DNA of 64,000 nucleotides from Planctomycetota bacterium (GTDB taxonomy: Bacteria > Planctomycetota > Brocadiia > SM23-32 > JAKLEA01). The position numbers were made by a program, and so were the translations under genes. The stretch is taken from the NCBI GenBank assembly GCA_022711755.1, contig JAKLEA010000004.1, positions 62,001-126,000 of the forward strand, in the 5' to 3' direction. Positions 33,379 to 42,334 of the stretch are shown here, one piece after another (within the stretch, counting starts at the first letter, position 1; every line of letters begins with the position of its first letter). Under the pieces are notes generated by a model that was not told the DNA's origin, made no database searches, and saw nothing but the letters and a program-made list of their open reading frames with translations.

Positions 33379-34824
33379 ATGAAGACATTGCAGAGAGCCG
33401 CGTGCGCGCTCGCGTTCCTGTCCATCGGCGGGGCAATGCGCGCGGGAGAAATGGCAACGGTGATCACAAAAGACACGCAGGCCGCTCTCGTCAATCCCGG
33501 CATGGGTTGGACAATGCATTTCTACTCGAACGTCCCGACCAACTACGGGTCGAAACTCGATCCATCGGACACGCTCGATGACTTCCCGGGGCTTTCGACC
33601 GTCTACCTGCGCATCCCGTGGGCGTTCATCGAACCCGAAGAGGGCAAGTTCAACTGGTCCATACTCGACACGCCCGCACAGCGCTGGATTGCCAGGGGTA
33701 AGCGCATCGCATTGCGCCTGACGTGTTCCGAGAACTGGATGAAGTATGCGACTCCGGAGTGGGTCAGGAATGCGGGAGCACTGGGGACATTCTATCAGTT
33801 CGGGAAGGGCCGCGTTGACGACAGCGGCACATGGGACCCGTTCTTCGACGATCCCGTCTTCCTGGAGAAGCTGGACAAGTTCCTCGCTACGGCGGCGGCG
33901 CGATATGACGGCAATCCCAACGTTGAATTCATAGACGTCGGCACATTCGGTCTCTGGGGGGAAGGCCATACCCACATGAGCAGCTTGCAGGACAACATAG
34001 AAATCCAGAAGACCCACATTGACCTTCACCTGAAACACTTCAAGAGAACTCTCCTCTGCATCAGCGATGACTTTGCGGGCCACGACAAGCCCGGACGAAG
34101 GTTCCCGATCACGGACTACGCGTTGTCCAAGGGCGTCACGCTTCGCGACGACAGTATCATGGTGCAGCCTCCGCCGAGGTCTTGGTACCACGCCGAGATG
34201 GCGCAGGAGTTCTGGCCCAGGCTGCCCGTCATCCTCGAGCACGAACACTACGGGGGATCCAAGTCGCGTGGCGCGTGGGACGGGGAGCGCTTGCTGAAAT
34301 CCGTCGAGGACTACCACGCCAGCTTCATGTCGATCCACTGGTGGCCAAGGATACTCCTGGAAGAGAACCGCGAAGCCATCGCCAGGATCAACCTGCGCAT
34401 GGGTTACCGCCTTCAGCCGGTGGAGATAACGTGGCCAAAGACAGTCGAGATCGGAAAGCCGTTCATGGTCCAGTGGGCATGGTGCAACAAGGGCGTTGCC
34501 CCGTGCTACGGCGGCGGTTTCCCAGCTCTGACGCTGAAAGATGACAAGGGCGGCATCGTGGCCGTCCTGAGCGATGAAACGCTGAATATGCGCGACCTGC
34601 AGACCGGTCCAACCGATGCCACTCCGACGAGGAAACACGAAAGTGAGTTCGTCGTCGGCCTCGTGGCCCCAACGACGAAGCCCGGCCCTTACGACGTATT
34701 CATATCCGTTGGCAAGCGCGACGGCACGCCGCAGATCGCCTTGCCGCTGGAGGGGGACGACGGCCAGCGCCGCTACAAACTGGGAGCCGTGATCCTAAGA
34801 GATGGAAATACCCCCAGCGACTGA
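33379..34824 (+). CDS. Secreted DUF4832/DUF4874-type glycosidase-like protein
   Basis: A 481-residue protein with a signal peptide (ALAFLSIGGAMRAG). The mature part opens with VNPGMGW, the hallmark near the start of DUF4874/DUF4832 proteins. VYLRIPWAFIEPEEGKFNW follows, which reads like strand-helix units of a TIM barrel with a putative acidic residue. Further on are FIDVGTFGLWGEGHTH and HEHYGG, and a C-terminal beta-sandwich typical of DUF4832. These proteins are regarded as glycoside-hydrolase-like, but the substrate is not established. The start at 33379 has GAGAGG about a dozen bases upstream; 53 extra residues of the longer frame look non-coding. It lies in the accessory island beside mobile-element remnants. 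Confidence 0.8.
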   Translation: MKTLQRAACALAFLSIGGAMRAGEMATVITKDTQAALVNPGMGWTMHFYSNVPTNYGSKLDPSDTLDDFPGLSTVYLRIPWAFIEPEEGKFNWSILDTPAQRWIARGKRIALRLTCSENWMKYATPEWVRNAGALGTFYQFGKGRVDDSGTWDPFFDDPVFLEKLDKFLATAAARYDGNPNVEFIDVGTFGLWGEGHTHMSSLQDNIEIQKTHIDLHLKHFKRTLLCISDDFAGHDKPGRRFPITDYALSKGVTLRDDSIMVQPPPRSWYHAEMAQEFWPRLPVILEHEHYGGSKSRGAWDGERLLKSVEDYHASFMSIHWWPRILLEENREAIARINLRMGYRLQPVEITWPKTVEIGKPFMVQWAWCNKGVAPCYGGGFPALTLKDDKGGIVAVLSDETLNMRDLQTGPTDATPTRKHESEFVVGLVAPTTKPGPYDVFISVGKRDGTPQIALPLEGDDGQRRYKLGAVILRDGNTPSD

Positions 34825-35438
34825 ACAGCTTAACCGCATATTGCCGTTGAGCGCCTGTGTTCGGTGACATGTGGTGAAGGTGCCGCTTCTCACCCACCAT
34901 AGGCGTTTTCACCAGAACATCGCCGAGACGAATCACACTCGTTCCGCGACATTATGGCGGCCGTGATTTGTGTAATGGTTGCTTTTCTTACCATCCTCGC
35001 TCAATCCACGTGCTTGTTAGCGAATGGAGATGACACCCCGAATGAACGCATACTATCCGGAGCCATCGTCGTTTTTGGTTTCCTACTGGCAATGTATGTC
35101 TACCGGCTGTATCTGCGCTGGAAGTTGATGCCTCTTTCTCAGGATTCCGTGACAAAGGGGAGAGGGATTAGGAAACGTTCTTTTCCTGTCGCCATATTCG
35201 GCTTGGGAGTTAGGGAGGGGAGAGGCATCCGTCCGCGTGTGCAAAACCTCAGACCTTCGGTCTTTCGGTTTCGCACACCCTACCCCTTTTGCCCACGGGG
35301 AAAGCGCGCCGCGCACCCTACGCTTTCTTTCCGCGTGCGCACGGCTTGCGGCTTCGCCGCCGCGCCGCGCACCCTACATCAGCGCACACCCTTCCGCGCA
35401 CACCCTCCGGTCATCTCGCACCCAGCGTTCGTCGGGAT
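34825..35438. repeat. Intergenic region with nested hairpin and GCGCACCCTAC-type repeats
   Basis: After the glycosidase-like gene comes a possible short membrane-protein frame (from 34954), then a repeat block. At 35237-35278 a nested inverted repeat pairs GTGTGC/GCACAC, AAACC/GGTTT and AGACC/GGTCT. From about 35305 to 35410 the words GCGCACCCTAC and GCACACCCT recur four or five times. The block abuts the 3' end of the alpha-galactosidase gene and may act as its terminator. Confidence 0.55.
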
Positions 35439-35457
35439 TTACTTTTCCCGCTTGTAG
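34954..35457 (+). CDS. Possible small membrane protein running into repeats (doubtful)
   Basis: The first 65 residues of this frame could be a two-helix membrane protein: CVMVAFLTILAQSTCLLA, a short loop, then ILSGAIVVFGFLLAMYVYRL and a charged tail. They have codon use less GC-rich than neighbouring genes. From about residue 70 on the frame reads through the hairpin and GCGCACCCTAC repeats, and its Arg/Pro-rich sequence is clearly not a protein domain. The end overlaps the alpha-galactosidase gene on the other strand. No Shine-Dalgarno sequence precedes the ATG. The gene, if real, has probably lost its own stop through repeat insertion. Confidence 0.25.
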   Translation: MAAVICVMVAFLTILAQSTCLLANGDDTPNERILSGAIVVFGFLLAMYVYRLYLRWKLMPLSQDSVTKGRGIRKRSFPVAIFGLGVREGRGIRPRVQNLRPSVFRFRTPYPFCPRGKRAAHPTLSFRVRTACGFAAAPRTLHQRTPFRAHPPVISHPAFVGIYFSRL

Positions 35458-37958
35458 ACAATCAACGCCGCGCCGGGTCGTTCCGTTATCTCGACGAGGA
35501 GATACTTCTCCATCATCTCTCGCCCCGTCATGCGCTTCGTCCCCGGAACGTCGGGATTCGTCAGAGCGTAGACCGCGTCGGGGTCAAGCCCGCGCAACTG
35601 GAAGCCAATGGCCGCGCAGGGGCTTTCCGCGCGCCGGAAGGCCTGCACCATGCCCTCGCCGAGGTCCGGGCGATCAAATTGCCACGCCATCCAGACGTCG
35701 TTTTCGACGCTGTAGGTTGTCAGAGGATAGTAATCGCCCGACCAGCAAGGGGAGATATGCTTAAACTCGCCCGACAGCTTTCGCATCAGGTTGTAGTCCA
35801 GGCCCTTCGAGCGCATATCCCACAGGCAGTTGGTGAAGGGGGCCATGTTGCTGCGGAACACGTAGGGATCAACGTCCGCCACGCCGGTTCCCGAAAGGGG
35901 TATCCAGAAGGACAAGCCGTAGGTGTGGCACTGCGTCCCGACCGGATCGCACCTCCAGTCCGTGCGCCAGAGCGGGATGGCCCGACGCATGGTCTCAAGA
36001 TCGTTGCGCCGCCCGCCGCTTGCGCATGAGTCAATAAACATGCCGGGATGCCGCCGCAGCAGTTCGTCCCAGTAGGCCAGGTATCCCTCGACGTGCCTTA
36101 TCTCCGTGATTCCCTGCCGGTCCGGCGCGTCGTTGCCCCGCCAATGGTTCAGCGGATCCATGTTGAAATCCTGCCGGTAAAGGTCAATATCCTGTTCCGT
36201 GAGCAACTTGTCAACGTGGTCCGTCAGCCACTTCCGGGCCTCCGGATTGCCGAGATCAAGCAACCCGCCTGCAGCCCCGCCCAGCACCCATTCCGGATGG
36301 TTCTTCGTGAGCCATGTGTCGGGATGGACCCGCTCCGGTTCGAACCAGACGATTGTCTTTATGCCCTTCGCGTGGGCGTGGTCGCATATGGCGCGCAGAC
36401 CGCGCGGGAAACGATTCGTGTCAACCTCCCACGTCCCGGTCTTCGGCCAGCCAACCCCGTCACAGAAATACCATCCGGCGTCCATCCAGTAGCGGCCGAT
36501 CTTCACCCCTTCTTCAACGTATCGGTCAATGAATTCGATCTGATTCTGTTCGTTCGCGCCGACCATTTCGTTGAATACGTGCGAGCTGCAGCCGAAGAGT
36601 TCCGGCTCCGGCAATTTGCCGTCCGGCTTCGGGACGTTATGCGCCAGCATCCAGCGCCGCCATACGTTCTGCGCGCGGACCCAGTCCCCGTTCCAGAACT
36701 GAAGGGCGATGAGCGGCGAGCGGACCTCCTCGCCGGGCAGGAGCCTGAAATGCGTCAACTCCTGCCCTGCCCGCAGCCGCAGGCCGACGCCGTCATCTCT
36801 TGACCACTGGGAGGTCCACTGCCCCGGCCAGCCGACGACCGCGATCACACCCTGCCCGGTCGGGACCTCCAGGTTGAAGTATGACATGTCGCTGTTGGTC
36901 GGGCGGCCTCCTGCGGCGGCGATTGTTTTCTCGGTTTTCGGCGCAAGAAGCGACTTGAGGGGCGCGTAGTCGTTCGGTGCGCATGGGCTGCCGACGAAGT
37001 GATGCAGCGCGAATTCCCCGTAGTGGCCGCGTTCCAGGCTGACGTCGAGGGCCTGGATATTCCCCAGAATCGGCGTGTCCGCCGCGCCCCCGTTTTTGAA
37101 GTAAAGGGTCCACTCGATAGTGGGGAAATCCAGGTACTCGATTCCCGCGCATCGGACGACGAGGCCCGTGTCAGGACAGGTGTAAGTCAGAATGCGTTCA
37201 ACGCGCCGGTCGTCGAGTTGCCTGGACGTCCGTTCCAGCTTCCACGTTTTAAGAAGGTCCGCCGAGGGACGCCCGCCGTAGACGAAGGAGAAGGGCGGCG
37301 CGGCATCAGCGACAGCCGGGCTGGCAGCAAGCGTCAAATCGCACAGCCGGATCGAGTTGCCGTTATCAAGTTCGATTATCGCTTCGGCCCAGTCCGCCTG
37401 ATCGCAGGCGATTCCGTCCCCGCAGTCGCCAACCTCAAGGGCGAACTCCCGCGCGCCGCCCAGGTCAACCTTGACCGGAACGGGCGGCATCCCCTCTCTG
37501 AGAACTTCGGAGCGGAACGCCTCCCTGCCTGCGACGCTGACGGCGAATACGACGCTTCCACGTCCGCCGGAGGTCTGCTCGTTGGTGTCAACGCCGACGG
37601 TGGCGATGAACGCTTTTCCCGGAGAAGGCAGTCGCGCGATGAGCCTGCTGGGTGCGTGGCAGAAGAGGCCGTGGGAATATTTCATGCCGCCGAGCTTGAG
37701 CGGCCCGCCGAAGCGGGCGTTCTTCTGTACCGCGTCGTAGTTGGCCGCGACCTCAAGGCCGGGGGCCGGCGGCTTGGGCGTCCGGACGCCCTCGAATTTC
37801 GCCGCAATCCAGCGGCGCGACGCGGCCATCTCGTCCCGCGTAACAATCCGCCCCAAGTCATTCCGTGCCGCAGACTGTCCGAATGCGTTCTGAGTAATCG
37901 TCATAAGAATCGCCCCTGTCACAAATCCCACGGCTGTTGCGGTTTTCACGAGGTTCAT
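35439..37958 (-). CDS. Secreted GH36-type alpha-galactosidase with NPCBM domain
   Basis: An 839-residue exported enzyme that should release terminal alpha-galactose from oligosaccharides or glycans. A signal peptide (residues 1-27, ending NAFGQ) is followed by an NPCBM-type carbohydrate-binding module (about 85-220). The GH36 N-terminal beta-sandwich comes next, then the TIM barrel with WMDAGWYF, KTIVWFEPERV, YRQDFNMDP (nucleophile Asp) and FIDSCASGGRRNDLE (acid/base region). The start at 37958 has GGAAGGAG seven bases upstream, and the longer frame adds 63 unrelated residues. It is divergent from recO. The related alpha-N-acetylgalactosaminidase activity cannot be ruled out. Confidence 0.9.
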   Translation of the reverse strand: MNLVKTATAVGFVTGAILMTITQNAFGQSAARNDLGRIVTRDEMAASRRWIAAKFEGVRTPKPPAPGLEVAANYDAVQKNARFGGPLKLGGMKYSHGLFCHAPSRLIARLPSPGKAFIATVGVDTNEQTSGGRGSVVFAVSVAGREAFRSEVLREGMPPVPVKVDLGGAREFALEVGDCGDGIACDQADWAEAIIELDNGNSIRLCDLTLAASPAVADAAPPFSFVYGGRPSADLLKTWKLERTSRQLDDRRVERILTYTCPDTGLVVRCAGIEYLDFPTIEWTLYFKNGGAADTPILGNIQALDVSLERGHYGEFALHHFVGSPCAPNDYAPLKSLLAPKTEKTIAAAGGRPTNSDMSYFNLEVPTGQGVIAVVGWPGQWTSQWSRDDGVGLRLRAGQELTHFRLLPGEEVRSPLIALQFWNGDWVRAQNVWRRWMLAHNVPKPDGKLPEPELFGCSSHVFNEMVGANEQNQIEFIDRYVEEGVKIGRYWMDAGWYFCDGVGWPKTGTWEVDTNRFPRGLRAICDHAHAKGIKTIVWFEPERVHPDTWLTKNHPEWVLGGAAGGLLDLGNPEARKWLTDHVDKLLTEQDIDLYRQDFNMDPLNHWRGNDAPDRQGITEIRHVEGYLAYWDELLRRHPGMFIDSCASGGRRNDLETMRRAIPLWRTDWRCDPVGTQCHTYGLSFWIPLSGTGVADVDPYVFRSNMAPFTNCLWDMRSKGLDYNLMRKLSGEFKHISPCWSGDYYPLTTYSVENDVWMAWQFDRPDLGEGMVQAFRRAESPCAAIGFQLRGLDPDAVYALTNPDVPGTKRMTGREMMEKYLLVEITERPGAALIVYKREK

Positions 37959-38140
37959 GCCGGTTCTCCTTCCGTCCCTGGCTTGCGCGGCGGGAAGCGC
38001 AGGCCGCGCACGATTCCGAATCTCCCACATCCGCGGCGGGTTGGCAAGGCGATTCTTTCGGACGATTGATTCTGAGTCGCCCAATCCCGCTCCTTTACAC
38101 TCCCGCTCCACTGCGCTATCATTACATTCGAGCAATACCG

Positions 38141-38887
38141 ATGGCATACGTCAACACCCGTGGTCTGAGCCTGCGCCGAAGCGATTACAGCGAGACAAGC
38201 CAGACTGTGACCTTCTTCGCCCCCGACCTCGGGCGGATCAACGTATTGGCCAAGGGCATCAAGCGCGGGACCGGAAAGCGCCCGGCAAGCCCCATTGACC
38301 TGTTGGAGCTGGACGAGCTTGTCATCCTCCAGAAGGCTCCGGGGGCGCTGTCCGTGCTGGTTGAGCATCGCTCGATGGACCGCTTCAACGCCCTGCGGGG
38401 TGACCTTGCGCGAATTCGCGCCGGGCTGTACGCGGCGGAATTGCTGCTGGCGATGACGCATGAGGGCCAGTCCGCCCCGGCCCTTTTCGACCGGACGGTC
38501 GAATACCTGCGGTCTGTGGACCGCCACGGCGCAAATCGCCTGCTGACGGCGGCATACGAGTTGTCGGTGCTTGACGCGGAAGGCTATCTGCCGCAGTTGA
38601 ACCGTTGCGCGGAATGCGGCGGGCCGATAAGCGGCGGAACACGTGTCGTGATGGCGTCGGGCCAGGTTTCCGTGGCCTGCCCGGCCTGCGCCCGGGGTGG
38701 CTCCGGGGCGGCTGTGCTGCTAAGACCGCCGACTGTGAAGGCCTGCGAGGGCCTGCTGCGGATGGGAATGGTGGCCGCCGTGCGGATGAAAGCGGACGCG
38801 GGGATGATCCGCGAGATTTCGACGCTCACGCGCGGGATCATCCGCAACCTGCTGGGCAGGGACCTTAGGACCTGGAGATTCCTCTAG
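38141..38887 (+). CDS. recO: DNA repair protein RecO
   Basis: A 248-residue RecF-pathway protein that helps load RecA on SSB-coated single strands and anneals DNA. The N-terminal OB-fold begins with VNTRGLSLRRSDYSETSQTV, followed by the family's VLAKGIKR segment. A helical domain follows, and CAECGG ... CPAC (near residues 160-187) forms the expected zinc-binding site. The start at 38141 is the ATG that fits the family's N-terminus; the longer frame is unrelated. It is the first gene of a long co-directional array and is separated from the next gene by 11 bp. Confidence 0.88.
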   Translation: MAYVNTRGLSLRRSDYSETSQTVTFFAPDLGRINVLAKGIKRGTGKRPASPIDLLELDELVILQKAPGALSVLVEHRSMDRFNALRGDLARIRAGLYAAELLLAMTHEGQSAPALFDRTVEYLRSVDRHGANRLLTAAYELSVLDAEGYLPQLNRCAECGGPISGGTRVVMASGQVSVACPACARGGSGAAVLLRPPTVKACEGLLRMGMVAAVRMKADAGMIREISTLTRGIIRNLLGRDLRTWRFL

Positions 38888-38898
38888 GAAAGGACGCA

Positions 38899-39906
38899 AT
38901 GTCGCAGAAGCGGATCAGACGCGCAGGAACATCGCAGAAGCGCCTCCTTGCGGCGGCGATTCTGCTGGCGGCGCTGTCCGCAATCTCGCCACCGGCGAAC
39001 GCCGCGACCGTCTGGACGTGGGAGACGGGGGAAGTGAACCTTGACGAGCTTCCGCGCCAGACCCCGGAAAGGCGGCTGCGCCACGCCCAGGCAATGATCA
39101 TCGCCGGGCAGTGCACCAGCGCGATCCGCGAACTGGAGTTGCTGATCAAGGAAAAACCCGGCGAGGAAATCATCGAGGACGCGCGGTTCGAAATCGCGCA
39201 CGCCCTGCACCTTCGCGGGAGCTACAAGGCCGCTTTCGAAGCTTTCACGGAATTCCTGGACAAGTATCGCGGCAGCCGCCGGGAGGTCGAGGCCATCCGG
39301 GAGCAATTCGAAATCTGCCGCGACGCCGCCCGCAATTCCCCAGGAACCGGCATTGACCTTTACGAAATGCTCCTTACGGCCCCCTACGTCGGCGACTACG
39401 CGGACGACTGCCAGAAGGGGATCGGCGACTGCTACTTCGATAAGAAGGACTTCGAGGGCGCGTGGGACGCCTACACGCTGGTCGTCGAGAATTACGAGCG
39501 CAGCATCTGGATAAGCTACTGCCTTTTCCGCATACCGCTCTCGCGCTACATGGCGGGAACGCGGCTGGAGAACGACAAGTCGCTGATGCTGAAGGCCCGC
39601 GCGGGCTTTGAGGAATACCTCACGCGCTACCCCTCCGGCGCGTACGCGGACGAGGCGCGGCAGCACATGGACGAGTTGAAGGCGTGGTTCGCGCAGCATT
39701 ACATCCACACCGCGCGCTTCTACTTCAAGATGGGCCAGGCGGTCGGCGTGGCGCGGGTCTGCAAGCGCGTCATCTCCGACCTGCCGGATTCCCCCGAAGC
39801 CGTCGAGGCCAGGCAGATGCTTGACCGCCTCATCAGCGAGCGATACATAAAGGCGAACGACCCCAGGATCGCGGAAGATGCTTTTGAGCCATACCCGATG
39901 CCGTGA
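38899..39906 (+). CDS. BamD-like tetratricopeptide outer-membrane assembly protein
   Basis: A 335-residue exported protein with a signal peptide (LLAAAILLAALSAISPPANA). The mature part consists of TPR-like helix pairs: ERRLRHAQAMIIAGQCTSAI, ARFEIAHALHLRGSYKAAFE, GIGDCYFDKKDFEGAWDAY and AGFEEYLTRYPSGAYADEAR. This is the layout of BamD/YfiO proteins of the beta-barrel assembly machine. There is no lipobox Cys, unlike enterobacterial BamD, so the assignment is by fold and context. AAAGGA precedes the ATG. The next gene, LptE-like, overlaps its 3' end by 29 bp, so the two outer-membrane genes are translationally coupled. Confidence 0.75.
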   Translation: MSQKRIRRAGTSQKRLLAAAILLAALSAISPPANAATVWTWETGEVNLDELPRQTPERRLRHAQAMIIAGQCTSAIRELELLIKEKPGEEIIEDARFEIAHALHLRGSYKAAFEAFTEFLDKYRGSRREVEAIREQFEICRDAARNSPGTGIDLYEMLLTAPYVGDYADDCQKGIGDCYFDKKDFEGAWDAYTLVVENYERSIWISYCLFRIPLSRYMAGTRLENDKSLMLKARAGFEEYLTRYPSGAYADEARQHMDELKAWFAQHYIHTARFYFKMGQAVGVARVCKRVISDLPDSPEAVEARQMLDRLISERYIKANDPRIAEDAFEPYPMP

Positions 39907-40390
39907 CGCCGCCCTTCTCGCCGGGCTTTTCCTGTGCCTGGCGGCGACTGGATGCGGCTACTCGATGAAACCCCTGCTCAGGGAGGACATCAAGACCGTG
40001 TACGTCCCGGTCTTCGACAACCAGACCTTCAGAAGGTTTCACGAGGCGACGCTGACCCAGGCCGTCGTGGACGAAATCAAGCAGAAAACCCACCTGCGAA
40101 TCGTCCCAAAGGGGTCGGCGGACAGCATTCTGACCGGCGAAATAACGGACATCCGCCCCACGGTGCTGGTTGAGGACGCGGAGAACGAGGCGCTGCTCAC
40201 GCAGTTTGTTGTCTACGGCAACTTCCAGTGGATTGACCAGCGCAACGGGCGGATGATAGCGAAGGCGGACAACCTGTCCGCGAGCACGATACGGCGCGTT
40301 TCGCGCGGGGAGCCTGAGAACGAGGCGCTGAGGCGCGCATTCAAGGAACTGGCCCGGCGCATTGTGCAGCACATGGAGAAGGACTGGTAA
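39878..40390 (+). CDS. lptE: LptE-like outer-membrane lipoprotein
   Basis: A 170-residue lipoprotein with a signal ending in the lipobox AATGC (Cys26). GYSMKPLLREDIKTVYVPVF follows the Cys directly, which is the classic beginning of LptE/RlpB, the plug partner of LptD in lipopolysaccharide export. The strand DSILTGEITDI and the C-terminal helix VQHMEKDW also fit the fold. It overlaps the BamD-like gene by 29 bp and ends 12 bp before ftsH. Its presence implies LPS or an LPS-like outer leaflet. LptD is not in the window. Confidence 0.82.
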   Translation: MLLSHTRCRDAALLAGLFLCLAATGCGYSMKPLLREDIKTVYVPVFDNQTFRRFHEATLTQAVVDEIKQKTHLRIVPKGSADSILTGEITDIRPTVLVEDAENEALLTQFVVYGNFQWIDQRNGRMIAKADNLSASTIRRVSRGEPENEALRRAFKELARRIVQHMEKDW

Positions 40391-40402
40391 AACCGGCAAA
40401 CC

Positions 40403-42334
40403 ATGTCAGAGGATAAGGAAAAACCTGAGGCCCCGAAGGGCGGAAGCCGAAGGCCCAGAACCGCCGCGCTGGCGATCCAGGTTCTGATCTGGTGTCTTTT
40501 CCTGGCCATGCTGCTTGCGGTATTCACCGTCAAGGGCGGGCCGTGGTCGAGACGCGCGCGGGAACTGAGCGTCATTGAGTTCAAGGAGATGCTTGACGCC
40601 GGGAAGGTCGAGAAGGCGCTTTACCGCGACGCGGAGATCTCCGGGACGCTAATGGTCGGTGGCGAGGGGCAGCGGGTTGATTTCACCGTCAAGGTTCCGC
40701 CGTCCTTCTGGACCCCGGAAACGATCGCCGAGATCGGGGAGAAGGTGTTGCAGCCGGCGTCATGGCGATATTCGCCGACAAATCCCCTGCTTGTGGCGCT
40801 GCTGGTGAACGGTCTGCCGTGGCTGATTCTGATCGTGGCGGCCTACTTCCTGATCTTCAGGCCGATGAAGCAGGCCAGCGGAACAGGCAGCGCGGTGGCC
40901 TTCGGCCGCAGCCGCGCGAAGCTTGCCCGAAAAACCGCGTCCGGCGTCACCTTCAACGATGTTGCCGGCGTGGACGAGGCCAAGGAGGAAGTGGCGCAAC
41001 TGGTCGAGTGCCTGAAGAACCCGGGGAAGTTCAGGGAGCTTGGGGCGCGGGTTCCGAGGGGCGTCCTCCTGACGGGTTATCCGGGCACAGGCAAAACCCT
41101 GCTCGCAAAGGCGATAGCGGGCGAGGCGGACGTGCCGTTCTTCAGCATCTGCGGATCGGATTTCGTGGAAATGTTCGTCGGCGTGGGCGCGGCGCGCGTG
41201 CGCGACCTCTTCAAGCAGGCGCACGAGAACAGCCCGTGCATCCTCTTCCTGGATGAGATTGACGCCGTGGGGCGGCGCAGGGGAACCGGTCTGGGGGGGG
41301 GACACGACGAGCGCGAGCAGACGCTTAACGCGATCCTTGTCGAAATGGACGGATTCGAGCGCGACGAGGGCGTCATCGTAATCGCCAGCACAAACCGACC
41401 GGACGTTCTGGACCCCGCCCTGCTGCGCCCGGGGCGTTTCGACAGGGAGATAACGCTCGACCTGCCGGACCTGCAGGGGCGGGAGGCCATACTGGAGGTG
41501 CACGCCCGCCAGGTTAAAATTGGACCGGATGTTGATATGAAGGTCGTTGCGCGTTCGACGCCGGGCTTCAGCGGGGCTGAACTGGCGGCGCTGGTCAACG
41601 AGGGGGCAATGATCGCCGCCATGCGCGGCAAGAAGCAGGTTTCAATGGACGAGCTTGAGGAGGCCCGCGACAAAATCCGCTTCGGAACACAGAAACGAAA
41701 GCGATCCATCGGAGAAGCAGACCGGCTGGTGACGGCCTATCACGAGGCGGGCCACAGCGTAGTGCAGTTCTTCTGCCCGGAGACCGAACCCGTCCACAAG
41801 GTAACCATCATCCCTCGCGGCAGGGCGCTCGGGATGACGATGAGCCTGCCCGAGAAGGACCAGTATCACATCCGCCGGCGGCAGCTTGAGCAACAAATCA
41901 TAGTGTGCCTGAGCGGGAGGGCCGCTGAGGAACTCTTCTGCGACGATATAACAGCCGGCGCGGAGAACGACCTTCAGACCGCCACGAAGATCGTCCGCCT
42001 GATGGTCTGCCGATGGGGCATGTCGGAAAAAGTCGGCATGATCGCCTGCAGCGACAACGAGGAGTATGTCTTTCTGGGGCGGGAAGTGGCGCGCAACGAG
42101 GTGATCAGCGAGGCTACGGTCAAGGAGATTGACGAGGAGATGCGCCGCATCCTCGCGGACGCGCATGAGAAGGCCAGGCAGATACTGCGCGAGAACGCGG
42201 ACGGCGTTCGCAGAATTGTTGAAGCCCTGCTTGAGCGGGAAACGCTGACGGCCCCGGAAATCCGCGCAATCATAGAGGGCGGACAGGACATGGGCAATCC
42301 CGCCGAAGGCAAGGCAGCGGGAGAGACGGCATGA
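40403..42334 (+). CDS. ftsH: Membrane-bound ATP-dependent zinc protease FtsH
   Basis: A 643-residue AAA+ protease that pulls damaged or regulatory membrane and soluble proteins into a zinc active site. Two membrane helices (about residues 20-38 and 128-152) flank a periplasmic domain. The AAA module has Walker A GYPGTGKT (about 226-233; most relatives have GPPGTGKT), Walker B LFLDEID and the second region of homology ending RPGRFD. The M41 protease domain has HEAGH near 447. A run of nine G residues (41293-41301) encodes the conserved GLGGGHDE loop and could be prone to slippage. Its stop overlaps the folP start by 4 bp (ATGA). Confidence 0.97.
   Translation: MSEDKEKPEAPKGGSRRPRTAALAIQVLIWCLFLAMLLAVFTVKGGPWSRRARELSVIEFKEMLDAGKVEKALYRDAEISGTLMVGGEGQRVDFTVKVPPSFWTPETIAEIGEKVLQPASWRYSPTNPLLVALLVNGLPWLILIVAAYFLIFRPMKQASGTGSAVAFGRSRAKLARKTASGVTFNDVAGVDEAKEEVAQLVECLKNPGKFRELGARVPRGVLLTGYPGTGKTLLAKAIAGEADVPFFSICGSDFVEMFVGVGAARVRDLFKQAHENSPCILFLDEIDAVGRRRGTGLGGGHDEREQTLNAILVEMDGFERDEGVIVIASTNRPDVLDPALLRPGRFDREITLDLPDLQGREAILEVHARQVKIGPDVDMKVVARSTPGFSGAELAALVNEGAMIAAMRGKKQVSMDELEEARDKIRFGTQKRKRSIGEADRLVTAYHEAGHSVVQFFCPETEPVHKVTIIPRGRALGMTMSLPEKDQYHIRRRQLEQQIIVCLSGRAAEELFCDDITAGAENDLQTATKIVRLMVCRWGMSEKVGMIACSDNEEYVFLGREVARNEVISEATVKEIDEEMRRILADAHEKARQILRENADGVRRIVEALLERETLTAPEIRAIIEGGQDMGNPAEGKAAGETA
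41293..41301 (+). repeat. G9 homopolymer inside ftsH
   Basis: Nine consecutive G residues encode part of the conserved GLGGGHDE loop using GGG and GGA codons, although GGC is the common Gly codon in neighbouring genes. Confidence 0.8.
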
